From Bugula neritina (taxonomy: Eukaryota; Bryozoa; Gymnolaemata; Cheilostomatida; Bugulidae), in NCBI GenBank assembly GCA_964035545.1, contig CAXIUT010000190.1, positions 1 through 28,416 of the forward strand: DNA of 28,416 nt, in the 5' to 3' direction. A model generated the notes under the pieces. The model was not told the DNA's origin, did no database searches, and saw nothing but the letters and a program-made list of their open reading frames with translations. Every line of letters begins with the position of its first letter. Within the stretch, counting starts at the first letter, position 1. Shown here one piece after another: positions 10,498 to 22,161 of this stretch. Position numbers and translations under genes: made by a program.

Positions 10498-10612
10498 GGA
10501 TCACAGAATGATATTTTAAAAATGCAAATAAAATTTATCACGGAGCCATAAATCTATTTATTGATCAATAAAACTATTTTTACAAATACTGATAGATATT
10601 GATGAGGAATAA

Positions 10613-11925
10613 TCATTTTTGGACAAATTTACGAGGATATGGAGTAATAAATTTTTCAACATCTTACATTGTTATCTTCTTACGGTTCTCTTGGTGCTAT
10701 GCTACAAATTTTTGAAGAACTTTTATCAGAATCTTCTTTATTTATCCTGTTAACATCTTTCCACTACCATATTTTTATGCGATTTCTTAGAGTTATTTAT
10801 CGTCTTCCATGAAGAAACGTAAATAATGGTAAGAAATATCAACAGATAAATCTGCTCCTTTTTAAATTTGTTCCTCTTTAGTGGCTCTTCCGCCGCTAAA
10901 AGCGTGTTTCTTGATTTTGTTTTCAATTTACTTGGGTTTATCAGTCATAAATATTCCAGATGTAGGAATAGATCCTGACATTTTGGTGTTGAAACCCTGT
11001 AATGATGGGAAAAATTTGTTGTATAAACCAGCTGGTTTGGGAGCTTTGAGTTTTGCACAGACATCTCGAGTCATTCTGAAGTAAGGATCTTGGTCGATTC
11101 CACAGGGTATCAAACAAGGAATGTTTTTGTCACCAAAAATATGAGGAAAACTACTTGAAAGACAAGGAGCTGCTTGAATCGCAGGATATGCTGCTTTTCC
11201 ACTGCAATCAGCAAACTCCAATCCAAAGATAGCCTTAAGAGTTGTCAAGTTAATGTGTCTTTGGAATCTACAGACATTAGGATACATATAGCCCATATAC
11301 TTTGAGTCTAAACAGACAAAAGTTTTATCAGGATTAAAACCAATAGCCAGAATATCTTTAATATTTTCATAAGCTAAATTTGTAAACTCTTATAAATCTC
11401 CTCCTTCTCTGAAGAAATACTTCTCATCATCAGTAATTTGAATGATAAATGGGACATTGAAGGCTTCCTGCAAATATTTACAGAAAATGAAGGGCAACAT
11501 ATGCCCGAGATGAAGTGATTCTGATGAAGGTCCACGGCCTGTATATAGATAGAAAGCAGGTAAATCAGGATTTCTACATCATTATATTGTTACTTGTTGT
11601 TTTCATAAGAGTTGAGGATTAAATCAAGATCTCTATGGGAGAAAAAAATTGACCTTTTAAGGTATGGATGGGCAGGTTTTCCTGTTAATTTTTATATTCT
11701 TTGGATATGTTATTAAGTCAGGTTGTAGCATCCAAATTTATCGATTAGTTTATTATAGTCAATTTCTTTATTGTTAGTCGAGGTTACTGTTTATGTAGTA
11801 ACGACAAAACCATCATCCTATTACTCTTCTTTCTTGACCTAGTTTTTGCTTTATTATGTTATTGGTTCTTTGACCTGTTTTTATTCTTCTTTACTTTCCT
11901 TTTTCTCTTCCTTTGTCAATTCCAT
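10613..11925 (-). CDS. WARS: Cytosolic tryptophanyl-tRNA synthetase
   Basis: 430 aa; charges tRNA-Trp in the cytosol. One 20-nt intron (11574-11593). After a charged about 60-residue N-terminus come [10 protein letters not shown] and [16 protein letters not shown], which are typical of eukaryotic TrpRS. Then [17 protein letters not shown], with the HIGH-class motif HLGH at residues 132-135, [15 protein letters not shown], and [19 protein letters not shown]. The KMSKS-class motif is KMSGS (308-312); animal homologues have KMSAS. The C-terminal domain [13 protein letters not shown]...[24 protein letters not shown] ends at TGA 10613-10615. TAA in LTGE is at a conserved Glu. All catalytic motifs are intact and length is normal for the family. 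It is divergent to the Ser/Lys-rich gene (168-bp shared upstream region). Confidence 0.96.
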
Positions 11926-12093
11926 TAGATAACAAATTAATATTTCTTTTATTTAATTAAAATCAACTATAGATGATTGTACTAAATATTAAATATTAAA
12001 TATATCAAATCATAAATATTTTCTCAGGTATTTTATTCTAAGTTAATTATTAAATTCAAATTCGAATTAGCAATTTGATATTATTTGATTTAA
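11926..12093. promoter_or_regulatory. Divergent intergenic region
   Basis: A 168-bp very AT-rich gap between the divergent TrpRS and Ser/Lys-rich genes. It should contain both promoters. I see no recognisable motif, only AAATATTAAATATTAAATAT-like tracts around 11985-12005. Confidence 0.4.
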
Positions 12094-13109
12094 ATGACTG
12101 AAAGTAAGAAGAAAGATGTCTCAAGCACTGAGATGCATACTATTGAAGAAGGAGAGTAGTTCAAGAAAGCTGCCATTCCTAAAGTTATTAACCTTGATTA
12201 AAATCTTAAAAAGTCTTACCCTGAAGGCTTCCTTGACCAATCTAAAAAAAAGCGCTCATCTCGAAAATCTTCCAAAAGAAGCTCATCTAAGTCATCAAGT
12301 AAAAAATCTCGTTCTTCCACCTCGAAGAAAAGTCGATCTTCTTCTAAAAATTCGAAAAAGTCAGCCAAAAAGAGTGCTAAAAAGGATCCTTTGAGCAGCA
12401 AATCTGACAGAAAAAAGAAGTCAAAAGAATCAGAACTCAAGAAAAAGACAATTACCTCTTCAAAATAGACAAGTAAACCTCTAAAAGAAGGAAACAATAA
12501 CATAAAAAGTGCATCGAAAAATGGCGGGTCTCAGGATGATAAAAATAAAGTAAGAAGAACCAGCACCATGAACGAAACTATTGAATAAGGGAAGAAATAT
12601 ATTCGTAAATATACTTTTATATAGGATCTGCAAGTAAAAGTAAAAAGAAAAGTCGAAGTAAATCAAGTTCAAAAAAATTAAAAAGAGGAAGACCTTCTTC
12701 AAACTCTTCCAAGAAGAGAAAAGATCGATCTAAATCAAAGAGTCGTTAAAAGAGTATTTCACATGAAAAAAAATCAGCTATAAGATCTCCTAAATCAAAA
12801 AGTAAATCGGTGAACAAATCAAATAAGAAGGTGTCAAAGAAAAGTGGAGCTGCTTCTAGCAGTAAAAAAACCAAGAAATCAAGTGGTAGATCTTCAAGTA
12901 GCAAGAAAGATGGGAAGTCAAGAGAAAGATCTTCCAGCAAGAATAAGTCTAAGAAGTAAACTAGCAAGAAGTCAGGCAATAAAGCTTCATCAAAGAGTCG
13001 AGAAAAGAGTTCTGAAAAGAAAAGCACATCTATTCTGAAAAATTCAAAGAGATCTTTGAGAAGTAATTCAAAATCTGCAAAGAAGCCATCTAAAAAAGTA
13101 AAGATGTGA
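12094..13109 (+). CDS. Ser/Lys/Arg-rich basic protein, probably nuclear
   Basis: 331 aa, one 20-nt intron (12605-12624, GTAAATATAC...ATATAG). The first about 50 residues are mixed (MTESKKKDVSSTEMHTIEEG, IPKVINLDENLKKSYPEGF). Nearly all the rest is Ser, Lys and Arg in SKKSRSS, SRSKSSSKK and SSKSREKSSEKK-type runs, ending KKPSKKVKM at TGA 13107-13109. Composition resembles SR-like splicing proteins or linker-histone/chromatin tails. There is no RRM or globular domain, so I cannot choose between them. The long open frame antisense to this gene is a consequence of its composition. Many Ser-Lys/Arg sites suggest heavy phosphorylation (inference). Confidence 0.8.
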
Positions 13110-13197
13110 GTGTTAATTTCTCTTTTATTTTTTGAATCAATGATATTAATTTTAGAATATGAGATAAGTTAATGATGATTGTGGATATAAATAATTA

Positions 13198-13488
13198 ATG
13201 AACATCCCTGACAACAGCAAATTTCAGCAAATGATCAAGAATAGGCCACCTCTATCGATTCTTCCTGCTCCTAATAAACGTCTTATTAGTCAATACTTGG
13301 CAAGAACTACATTTACTGTGGGTATCGTTGCATTGGCAGGAAGTGTCTTTGTCTATAAGTTCTGGTTAAATGCTCATTCAGGCTTTTTCCTTCAAAGTAG
13401 AAAATCATTCAGTTTCGAAACCGATCCTTATTCTGGAAAAGTTAATTGTAACTACAAAGAAGTTCCCAACTATCAGCATGGATATTGA
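13198..13488 (+). CDS. Small single-span membrane protein, possibly mitochondrial
   Basis: 96 aa, no intron, start 13198 and stop TGA 13486-13488. A hydrophilic basic N-terminus (MNIPDNSKFQQMIKNRPPLS) is followed by one hydrophobic helix at about residues 40-58 (TFTVGIVALAGSVFVYKFWL). A polar C-terminus ends in VPNYQHGY. The layout resembles small accessory subunits of mitochondrial respiratory complexes or ATP synthase, which in ciliates are numerous and lineage-specific. That is inference from topology only; no family motif is visible. It is head-to-tail with its neighbours, 88 bp after the Ser/Lys-rich gene and 118 bp before the next. Confidence 0.7.
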   Translation: MNIPDNSKFQQMIKNRPPLSILPAPNKRLISQYLARTTFTVGIVALAGSVFVYKFWLNAHSGFFLQSRKSFSFETDPYSGKVNCNYKEVPNYQHGY

Positions 13489-13606
13489 TATCTCATTTAA
13501 TTGATAAAATCATCATATTAACTTCCTAACTATCATACTAAGACTGATATTTTATATGATTGACAAAAAAATAAATATCTGAGTTATAATAATTATAAAG
13601 TAGGAG

Positions 13607-14779
13607 ATGAATTCATTTTTAGATGAGCTTTAGAGAAAATACGAATGTCAGTGCTCTCATTTACATCAACTTAATCTTCAATACAGCATAAAATGTGAGT
13701 AATTAAGTGAATTAAATGAAGTAGATGCTGCTGAAACTGAAGATGAACTGTCTAGAATCGAATCGAATATCAATTTTATTTAATCACAAATAGCTAATCA
13801 CAACACTGAGTGTCATAGAATGCTTTAAAACAAAAAAAAAGTAATTTCTACCATTCAAGAATTTTAGTAAAAAAAAGATAAATTGAATATTTTGCTTAAT
13901 AAAGAAAACTATCAGTTGTCTGGTATAGTTAAAAATAATGCTTAGATTGAGACAAAAATACAAAATAGTAGATAATAGTATGAGGGCTATCAAGAGGAAA
14001 TTTACAATATGGATTTAAATGCTTAAAATCTAAAAAAATATGGATCAATATAACCTCCTAAGTGTATTCAAGATCTTCTAAGACAAAAAGATTAAATAAA
14101 AGGTTAAATTTTGGCTACTGATGATGAAATATAACAACAAAAAAGATCTATTGGTCGAATGATAACTAAATAATAACTTGCTTAAATATAAACTCAGATA
14201 AAAGATTTAAAGAAAAAGGAATCACGAATTGAAAAATTGAAATAAGAAAATGAGTAGTTATCAAGGATAAATTAACGGTTGAATGTTACCAAAGACTAAT
14301 ATGAATGGAATCCTAATTTATAGATTAAAACTTTATAGTTAAGTCTTCAATAATAAGAATCTAATATCAGTCGTGTAGAGAAGGAAATTAGCAGCATTAA
14401 TAAGAAATCAACCGAATGCCTTCAGAAGATAGATGAATACAAAAACTATATTCTAAAAAGTCGAGGCGAAATTCCATTTGATAAAAAAGATTAAGGTAAG
14501 AAAAACTAAAAAGATCGAAAAGGTGGAAAAATGAGAGGAAACTAGCCATTTAGTCTTTACTAATAGATCAAGGAAGAGTTATAAAAAGAAACAGAAAGCC
14601 ATGGTGGATTGATAGATCAGATTAGGAATATAAATAAGAGTTGTAAAAAGGTCGAGGATATCTAAATAGATGAGAAAAGTTATTATCGTCCTAAAAGAAC
14701 AAATTTAATAGAATTTTGGATAGTAATACTTGTTTTGATAACTTTGACAATCTATTGCCATTGCATCTTCAAAAAATGA
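13607..14779 (+). CDS. Tail-anchored coiled-coil protein, 390 aa
   Basis: Single uninterrupted frame, with many TAA/TAG read as Glu, from ATG 13607 to TGA 14777-14779. Residues 1-360 are almost entirely Glu/Lys/Gln/Asn/Leu with heptad-like spacing, i.e. long coiled coil (DELSRIESNINFI, LKKKESRIEKLK, EKEISSINKKSTE). A break around residue 300 holds a basic Lys/Gly-rich patch (KDRKGGKMRGN). The last about 25 residues are one hydrophobic helix (NLIEFWIVILVLITLTIYCH) with only a short FKK after it, a classic tail anchor. SNARE- or golgin-like architecture is compatible, but no SNARE zero-layer context can be asserted. Function not recognised; a membrane tether is inferred. Confidence 0.8.
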
Positions 14780-14964
14780 TTCATACTACTTTTACTATAA
14801 TAATTTTATTGGCATCTTCTCTGTTTAAATTGATTGATTTTTTCAGTCAAAAACTATTTATTTTATTTTGAGGAAGTAATTAATCAAATAATTTTGTAAG
14901 AATTTGTTATAAGAATGGATTATAAATAAGAATTAATTTTGCAAGTAATAATAATAAATATCAT

Positions 14965-17391
14965 ATGAGTAAGTACAGTGCTGATCAAGCTCAAACTAAA
15001 CTCTTGAATGAACTCTATCGTCTTTAGAATAAGACTGATGTCAAAAAGAAAACTATCATTCTCTATGACCTATACACTGATAGAGAAACAAACAAACGTT
15101 CTCTCAATAACATGCATATTTGTGCCAAAGTTATTCTTGACCATAAGATTCCTGTTAATATTGAAAAATAGGAAGATGATGATATGATTCAATACAAATA
15201 TGTTATTCCTGAAGATTTTAAACCTGAAGTTCCCCTAATAGAAAAGGAATTTGAAGTTTAAGACCCTTGTGAGGATGGGCCATCCTACAACAACATTTGG
15301 ATCTATGAAAATCAAGATGATGTTAGAGTTGTTGTTATTCCTATTCAAGAAGAACTGATTGATATTTCAGCTTTACGTTAATAAGCAGAAAATGATGAAG
15401 AATAAGATAAAGCTGAAAAAGCTAAAATTAAAGAAGATGGCCTTCAAGGATAGGAACTCAAAGAAGCTCATGCTAAATGGGATGCTATCAAAAAAAAGCG
15501 TTTTGATGAGAGGTGTGTTTTTGCAGCAGACAAACATCTTAAAATGTTTAAAATTGAAGCTTTTATTGCTACATTACTAGAAAAAACAGAAAAAGTGAGT
15601 ATTTGTTCATTACTTGAATTTGGTCGTTATAAACAACTTTCAGGCTATCAGAAAGAATTTGGAAAGCTATTTAGTGTACCTAATGATTTTAGACCTCAAT
15701 ATGCAGTTCATAGATATAATCCAAAATCAACTTCTAGAACTGTGCAAGAAGCTTAAAAAGAAGAAGTTTCAACTTTATTTTCTGTCTAGAAGAGTCAATT
15801 TTCTCTTAAAAAATGTGAAATTATGGAGGACAAATATTTCTTTTCAACAGAAAATATTAGAACTAAAATCTATTAAAATATGCAAAAAAATGACAATAAG
15901 GCTATTGTTTTTGTTATTCAAGATTTTGTTAATAATTGGAGTAGAATTTCTGTTAACACTGCTCTTTCTTTTGCCTCGATAGTTCAATAAGTCACCACTG
16001 ATATGAACTTAAATAAAACTAAAGATGATCCTAATGCATCAATTTAAATTAATTCTTCTAAAGATATCCTCACTACTACTTTTGATGAAATTTTTAAGCA
16101 ATATATGATTGACTAACTTTGGTTACCTACAAAAGTTAGACTCTAAAAATTTTATACTAAAAAAAGACTCAATAACATAAAAGTTGAAAAGGGTGAAGCA
16201 TTGATTCCTTCAACTATTGAACATTTAATTTTTTGTCATTTCTACTCCAAGATAACTAGATAATTCTTAGATAAATATCAAAAAGCAGATTTATAATCAA
16301 AAAGTGATCAAATTATATTACTCAATGTATTGAAGTAATCTCTGAAAGAGATATATTAGTTGATTCAATAAGTAAATAAGACTATCCTATGTAAAGAGAA
16401 CTGTGAATAGTATAGATGCAGAGATATGTAAAAGTTTTTCAACTTCTTAATTTTCAGCATTGAATCTTTATCAAAATTAAAAAAGATAACTAAAAGAGAT
16501 CTAGCCACTGCAAGTGAGTTAAAAACAAGTTTTGAAAACTTGAGAATCAAAAAATAAAAAATTCTATAATACGTTATTGCATTTCAGTCAAAAATTCTTT
16601 AAAATCAACCTGTTCATTACTATGACCTTTACTTGTTGATTATCAAATAGAACATTACCAAGGATATATAAAAAGATATGGATTATATCTATTTACATAT
16701 TCACTAACTTAAAGCTTATTGTATTGCAAGCAGATACGTATGTAATAACTAGAAACTAGTGTAAGCTATCAAAAGTTATGCATTGATTGGACTAAAGTAT
16801 AAAACTTTAACCGAATCTAAAAGAAAAGAAATTGATATTGTCAAAATATAGAACAGACTTGCCCGTCTGTTGAAAATTGTTGGACAACAAGAATTAGCTG
16901 CGAAAATTTACATCAAAAAAAGAGAATTAGAATTAGCACATAAATGCTTTACTCAGGTTCTTATGTTGAAACTTAAGGGAAGTGGAGATTAAAAGGCAGA
17001 AAAACTTCTTGAATGGGGAAGTATTTTTGAAGATTAGTTCTAATTTGATTTATCTCTGAGTTACTATCGTAAAGCTTTCAGCTATGCTAAAAGAGCAGAT
17101 CTTAAACAATAATCAATTAAATGCAAATTAGCTTGTAATGCACATATGAGAAGAGAACCAACTGAGGAAGAATTACGTGTTCATTAAAACTTTATCGAAA
17201 TGGAAGAACCAGATATGATGAGCTACACTGGAAAACTTGATCTTGAGGCGATGTTCATACAATTGAGAAGGAATCTAGTATGGGACAAAGAAGCTCAATG
17301 CTCAGTTATTTTAAAGGGCGAAGGTGAGGACCCTGATGCAAATATATCATCTTTGTTTGGGGAGCCTTAGGAAGAAAAACCTCAAGCATGA
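14965..17391 (+). CDS. Uncharacterised 808-aa helical protein
   Basis: One intronless frame (809 codons) from ATG 14965 to TGA 17389-17391, again full of in-frame TAA/TAG. It starts MSKYSADQAQTKLLNELYRL. An acidic segment lies around residues 130-165 (ISALREEAENDEEEDKAEK). The middle is mixed alpha/beta (FVIQDFVNNWSRISVNTALS, DELWLPTKVRLEKFY). The C-terminal 250 residues are helical with repeat-like Tyr/Leu/Ala spacing that suggests degenerate TPR/solenoid repeats (KLLEWGSIFEDEFEFDLSLS). It ends acidic, FGEPEEEKPQA. I do not recognise the family. Neighbours with ciliary roles make an axonemal or cytoskeletal role conceivable, but this is a guess. Confidence 0.75.
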
Positions 17392-17516
17392 AAAGGAGAT
17401 TGATTCATAGCCATTATATCTAATATGATAAATATGAATGTATTGTTAGATTGCATTTATTGATTTTTGTATTTGATGAATCCTAGAGTTAAAATTCATA
17501 TATCAATTATATTGTG

Positions 17517-20500
17517 ATGAAGGGGTTGGGGTTGGGGTTGGGGTTGGGGTTGGGGTTGGGGTTGGGGTTGGGGTTGGGGTTGGGCTCGAGATATACTTCT
17601 CAAGATAACTCTCATCTCAATCAACTTGCTCTTGGTTCTACCAGCAAAACCCATAGATTAGCTAATATTTATACCAATCGAGATCAACGAGTCAGTTCTC
17701 CTTCTCATTCACAGAGAATTATCGAGTTTGGATCTCTAGAAATAGCTAAGAAGACAAGAAGCAAAAGTTTAAATAGATCTCAATAAATGATAAAAAAATA
17801 GGAAAAAGATTCGATCCGATTAGTAATGAGGCAAAGTATCTAACTAAGACCAAGAAATTAATACAGTCCATATATAAGAAAAACGAAGTTAAAAGAAAGC
17901 GACAAGTTTTTAAATTTTAAATCAGTTAACTTAGGGTAACGTGGAAAAAGATAGGGAAGAGACTCTAAGTAACTTTTCCAAAGCACAAGTAGAAAGAAAC
18001 ATACTCTTGTAAAGATATAGAGTAGACAGGAAACTTAGATTGAAAAAAAAGCAGAAGATGAGGTAATGTATAATGCAAAACAACTTTTGAACTCAGGAGA
18101 TTATCGTAAATCTCTTCTTGTTCTTAAATCAGTTCTAAAAAATAGACCTTAACATCTCTAAGGGCTTTATTTGTCTGCAGTAAATTGGTACCATCTTTAA
18201 GATAAACAAAAAACCCATTATTTTACCTAAAAAGTGATAGAAAAGAGTCCAACTTATTCTCCATAAATCTATAAAATCAAAGCAGTTTGCTATTTTAAAA
18301 ATAATTAATATTCAAAAAGTCTTTTATATGTAATAATATGTTAATATAGCTCAAGCAATGTCATGAGTTTTTTCCTAACTAAGCTTAAAGTTATGAGTTA
18401 GAAGGTAAAATATACATAAGAACTAAAAAGTGGTCAGAAGCGATCTAGAGCTACACTCTAGCATATGAACTTAACAATAATATTGAATTACTTGGAATAG
18501 TTGCCAGCTGTTATTAATCTTTGGATGAACTTCTTATAGCTCTTGACTGTTATTCTCAGATAATAGACCAAAAACCAAATATAAAATGGATTTTAAAGAA
18601 GATGAGATTGTTAGCTAAGATGCAGCTATTTGATAGAATTATATCAACAGTAGAATAAGCTTAAAAAACAGGGAATTCTTTACAGATTAGTAAAGAAAGA
18701 GATGAAATATATTATCTGTGTTCATATGCTCACTACAAAAATAGTATATTTGTAAATTATATAGAAAAATATTCAAGTGCACTTATTTTGATAGACTAAG
18801 GACTAAGATGCTGCCAGCATTAATCTTTTGTTACCAAGTTTAATAGATTACTTCTTATGATTAAAATTACAGAGAGAGATATCTACTAAGCTGCCCATCT
18901 GATTGAAAGACTCGAAGATGAACCAGAACTAAGAGTAATGAGGAATTTTGTTGAAGGAGTTATTAGTTTAATGCGTCGTAATCATAATGAAGGAATTGGA
19001 ATGCTATTGTCTATTCAGAAGGATATGGGATTTACTGTTGATCTTGAAAGTGGGTCATAAGAAGAAGCTAAAATAATCAGTCACGAGATATCTGACTAAT
19101 TCATGAATGAACTCAAAAAAATCTACCTTTTATTTTTAAGCTATGGCTATATTACCATTTCAGACTTTCAGTCAGCTTTTAAGTTACTCTAACTTCAAAA
19201 ATAAGTTGGAGTACCTGAATATTTCTAACTTGGATTTTCATACAATCGATAAATCTGTATTGGCATTCTACTACACTGTGATAGAAAATTTAAAGAGGCA
19301 ACTTCTCATTTCATGAAAGCCAAAGCTATATACTAAAATAAGCTCGAGCCTCCTTTCAGTCTAGCACTTAACTATCTTCAACTTATGGTTTAAGCAAGTT
19401 CAGAAGTATAAAAATTGTAAATGATTGAGTAGGCAAAGGGAGAATTCGATTGTTGTAGAAAAATTTTGGGACGTTCTCCAAATAATACTTCAGCTAGTGT
19501 TTTTTACTTTAAATCTTTATTGCATGGTCATTTAGAAGAATGGAAATAAGCACTTACTTGTATTGATTAAAGTATTGATAGATCAGAAGATCATTACTGG
19601 CGGTATTTCTATATCAGAGGTATGTTGTTAGCATGTATTCATAGCTTCAAGGAGGCAATTAATGATCTGACCATCGCCATCAACCTTTCTGGAAATCAGA
19701 AACCTGAATGCTATATTCTACGATCCAGGTGTCTCCAGATCGAAGGAGAAGGTAACTAGGCCTTCAAAGACCTCCAATAATATATATGTAAGTCTCTCGA
19801 GATGATAGCTAGCTCTCAAGCCAGATGATCCAGAAGTCCACAAATTTGCAGGGCAGCTTCTCTTCGAAAATGGTGCTTTCGAAGATTCTCTAACTGCTTT
19901 TTCCCACCAGGCCATCACTCTCGATCCTTAAAATTTCGATATCTTCCTCACTCAGAGCAAAAGTTTCTTTCTTCTTGGTCGTTTCATGGAAGCTATAAAT
20001 TCTCTTAAACAGGCTAGTTCTCTTCAAAGTTCAGAAGAAATACTTTTCGATATCAAAGTGTTTGAAATTCTTGAAATACTAACAAACAAAGTATCAATAT
20101 AAATATTTAGAATCAACCTATTGAGGCAAGAAATAAATTGTAAGATCTTTATTCTAATATGTAGGTTTCTGGAAAAATATTCAAAATTTCAGATTTTTAT
20201 GTTATTCGAGCAACTTGTCTTATCCTAGAATAAAGATATAGTTAAGCTCTTCTTGCCTTTACTATCAGCATCAAAGAAAGAACTGGAGAATTGAAAGGAG
20301 ATGATCATGACTAGATAGGCGTAATTTAAAATAAAAAATAAATTGACACTTTCTGTAATCAAATGAAGTATAATATGATTCTCTGCCATTTAAATTTAGA
20401 AGATGAAACTAGTGCCATAAAACTAGTACAATAAATGAATATCGAACTCGATCAACCTTATTATAGCGATTTTATTCAATTCAAAAAATTTCTTAACAGA

Positions 20501-21009
20501 TAATCACAAACCTTCAAAAAAGAAGAAGTTTTCCCAAACAGAAATAAACTCTCTAACTTCCTACCTAAAATCACAATCAACAGATCAAGTCCTAGTTCTG
20601 AATCAACACAATTTCATCTAAAGCTCTGCATTCCTTTTCCAAAAGTATAACCTCCTTAGATATTTCCTTCATTCGACAACCATCTTTTGACCCGACTGAG
20701 TGTCCTCAATGTAGAAACGTAAACCTGAAGCACCTTGGGATATTCAGAGAAACTAATTCAATTAAATTTACTGACAAGATATAAACTTTCTCTCGTCTTC
20801 AACTTTAAGACTCAGAAAGTGAATCTTCTAGCACATGCCAGATAATATCAGTTGACAACTCACACTTGGAAAGACAATCAAAACCGTTCAAGAAAGCTAA
20901 ACAACTATTCACAGGTCACTCTCTGGCAGTCGTCAAAAATAAAAGGCAGATAAATGATTAAAACCCAAAAATATTATATTAAGGTAGTTTGATATAATGT
21001 ATGAGTTGA
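17517..21009 (+). CDS. Large TPR-repeat protein with telomere-encoded Gly-Leu N-terminus
   Basis: Predicted 1132 aa with four introns: 18330-18349 (20 nt), 19788-19812 (25 nt), 20091-20110 (20 nt) and 20719-20747 (29 nt). After these are removed the total is exactly 3n. After Met-Lys comes a Gly-Leu tract encoded by array 1 (about residues 3-23). A Ser/Arg/Lys-rich disordered region follows to about residue 175. Multiple TPR-like helical pairs then run to about 950 (DYRKSLLVLKSVLKNRPEH, KWSEAIESYTLAYELNNN, SFKEAINDLTIAINLSGN, AFEDSLTAFSHQAITLDPEN), followed by a polar tail. TPR solenoids act as protein-binding scaffolds; partner unknown. ATG 17517 is the only start in this frame near the 5' end. 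If it is not used, the next in-frame ATG is at about 17787. The stop (21007-21009) is 13 bp from array 2, so the gene is bracketed by telomeric repeats. Confidence 0.8.
17522..17584 (+). repeat. Internal telomeric array 1, (GGGGTT)10 GGG
   Basis: Sixty-three bases of perfect G4T2 repeat inside the chromosome, 131 bp after the stop of the 808-aa gene. It lies immediately after the sequence ATGAA (17517-17521), the start of the TPR gene. It runs in the same orientation as the right telomere and ends in TTGGG before unique DNA (CTCGAGATATAC). The length is a multiple of three, so it is translated in frame as alternating Gly-Leu. Confidence 0.97.
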
Positions 21010-21022
21010 TATGTAGTTGTAG

Positions 21023-21073
21023 GGGGTTGGGGTTGGGGTTGGGGTTGGGGTTGGGGTTGGGGTTGGGGTTGGG
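21023..21073 (+). repeat. Internal telomeric array 2, (GGGGTT)8 GGG
   Basis: Fifty-one bases of perfect G4T2 repeat, preceded by an extra G at 21022. It begins 13 bp after the TGA of the TPR gene and ends in TTGGG before ATGTATATCACC. Same orientation as the right telomere. It lies in the gap between the TPR and WD40 genes, and I see no reason to call it coding. Confidence 0.97.
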
Positions 21074-21199
21074 ATGTATATCACCAACTCTAGATTCCAT
21101 TCACTTTACTCCATACCTAAAAAAAATAGACATCTACTTGACTATTCTCTATCGAGTGTTTCTCATAAAAGAAAGAAAGTTAATTAAAAATTAGTCTTT

Positions 21200-22108
21200 A
21201 TGCAGTTTCTTAAAGATAATAAAAATATAGTACTTGGATATGATAAAACTTCCGAAAGGGGAGATATCAACTTCATCGATGCATCATAGCCTAAAATCAG
21301 TGACTTTTATTATAACAAACTGCAAGGAGGATTGGGAGGCATTGCTTGCTTCGAAGACGGACGATATTTGCTGGCAGCAGATAAAAAGGGTGTTTTCGCA
21401 TATGTCGATCTATCAAAAGGACCAAATATTGAAGATATCAAAGCCAATTCATTTCAAACCAATATCTAAGGACTTCTAGATATCAGTCTATCACCTTTTC
21501 AAACCAAATTGGCATGTGGAACTACCGATAGTAAATGTTTGATTCTTGATTTAGGCAAGTAGCGTTTGAAAACAACACCTGCTTTAAATAAAAAGTTGGG
21601 AGGGCATGCATATAGTGTAAATTGTATTTGTTGGCATCCGTTTAAAAGTCTTATTTTGAGCAGTTCTCTCGATATCCAGGATTCTATCAAATTATGGGAT
21701 CCTCATTCATAGCAACTAATTCAACAGGTAAATCTTCATACAAATGCCACAGTAACAAAAAGTATTTTCCATCCTGTCGGCAATACTTTCTTTTCAATTG
21801 GCAAAGATTGTGCTGTATTCGAATATTAGATCAGGACTAGAGGGTATTTAAACAGTTTCAAGTTAGAACATGAACCCACTGCACTTTAGATAATGCAAAA
21901 TGGAAATATCGTTATCGGTGATAGTAGTGGTGCTCTCAGTTGGTATGATTCTTATGGTTGTTTTATCAAGAAGTTGGAAGGAAGTTCAGGAGTCGTTATG
22001 ATGAATGCTGATTGGAGTAAAAATATCCTAGCTGTTGCCAGATAACGCGAACACACCTTTGAATTCTATTCGCATTAAGATGCATTGGACCTGGAGTTGG
22101 CTCTATGA
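21200..22108 (+). CDS. WD40-repeat protein, 302 aa
   Basis: ATG at 21200, TGA at 22106-22108, no intron. It has repeated WD40-like blades: GLLDISLSPFQTKLACGTTD..CLILDL, GGHAYSVNCICWHPFKSLIL..DSIKLWD and SIFHPVGNTFFSIGKDCAVFEYE, plus two less regular blades before and after (CFEDGRYLLAADKKGVFAY; IMQNGNIVIGDSSGALSWYD). KLWD marks the clearest blade. About six blades are visible, close to a seven-blade propeller, so the N-terminus may be slightly short; the 126 bp between array 2 and the ATG could hold an upstream exon. It is a scaffold or adaptor of unknown complex. The gene begins 127 bp after array 2 and converges with the CDC26-like gene. Confidence 0.8.
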
Positions 22109-22161
22109 TTTTATCTTGTGTTTTTAATAGTGTAAAATATTGATTTATTATGATAATCAGA

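Noticed and set aside
10862-10870. AAATTTA as a universal +1 frameshift signal
   Set aside because: TrpRS contains CAA ATT TAA in the zero frame within a conserved region and reads straight through, so the heptamer alone does not cause shifting.
12216-13027. Long open frames on the minus strand opposite the Ser/Lys-rich gene
   Set aside because: They are Leu/Phe/Asp-rich mirror images of a low-complexity basic gene; the plus-strand model has a proper start, 20-nt intron and TGA stop.
17585-21120. Tetrahymena-type chromosome breakage sequence next to the arrays
   Set aside because: I looked at the DNA on both sides of all arrays for a shared 15-bp-like motif and saw none beyond general AT-richness.
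20997-21194. A 65-codon frame running through array 2 with a Gly-Leu tract
   Set aside because: It overlaps the 3' end of the TPR gene out of frame, ends at TAG (which is a sense codon here) and has no protein-like flanks.
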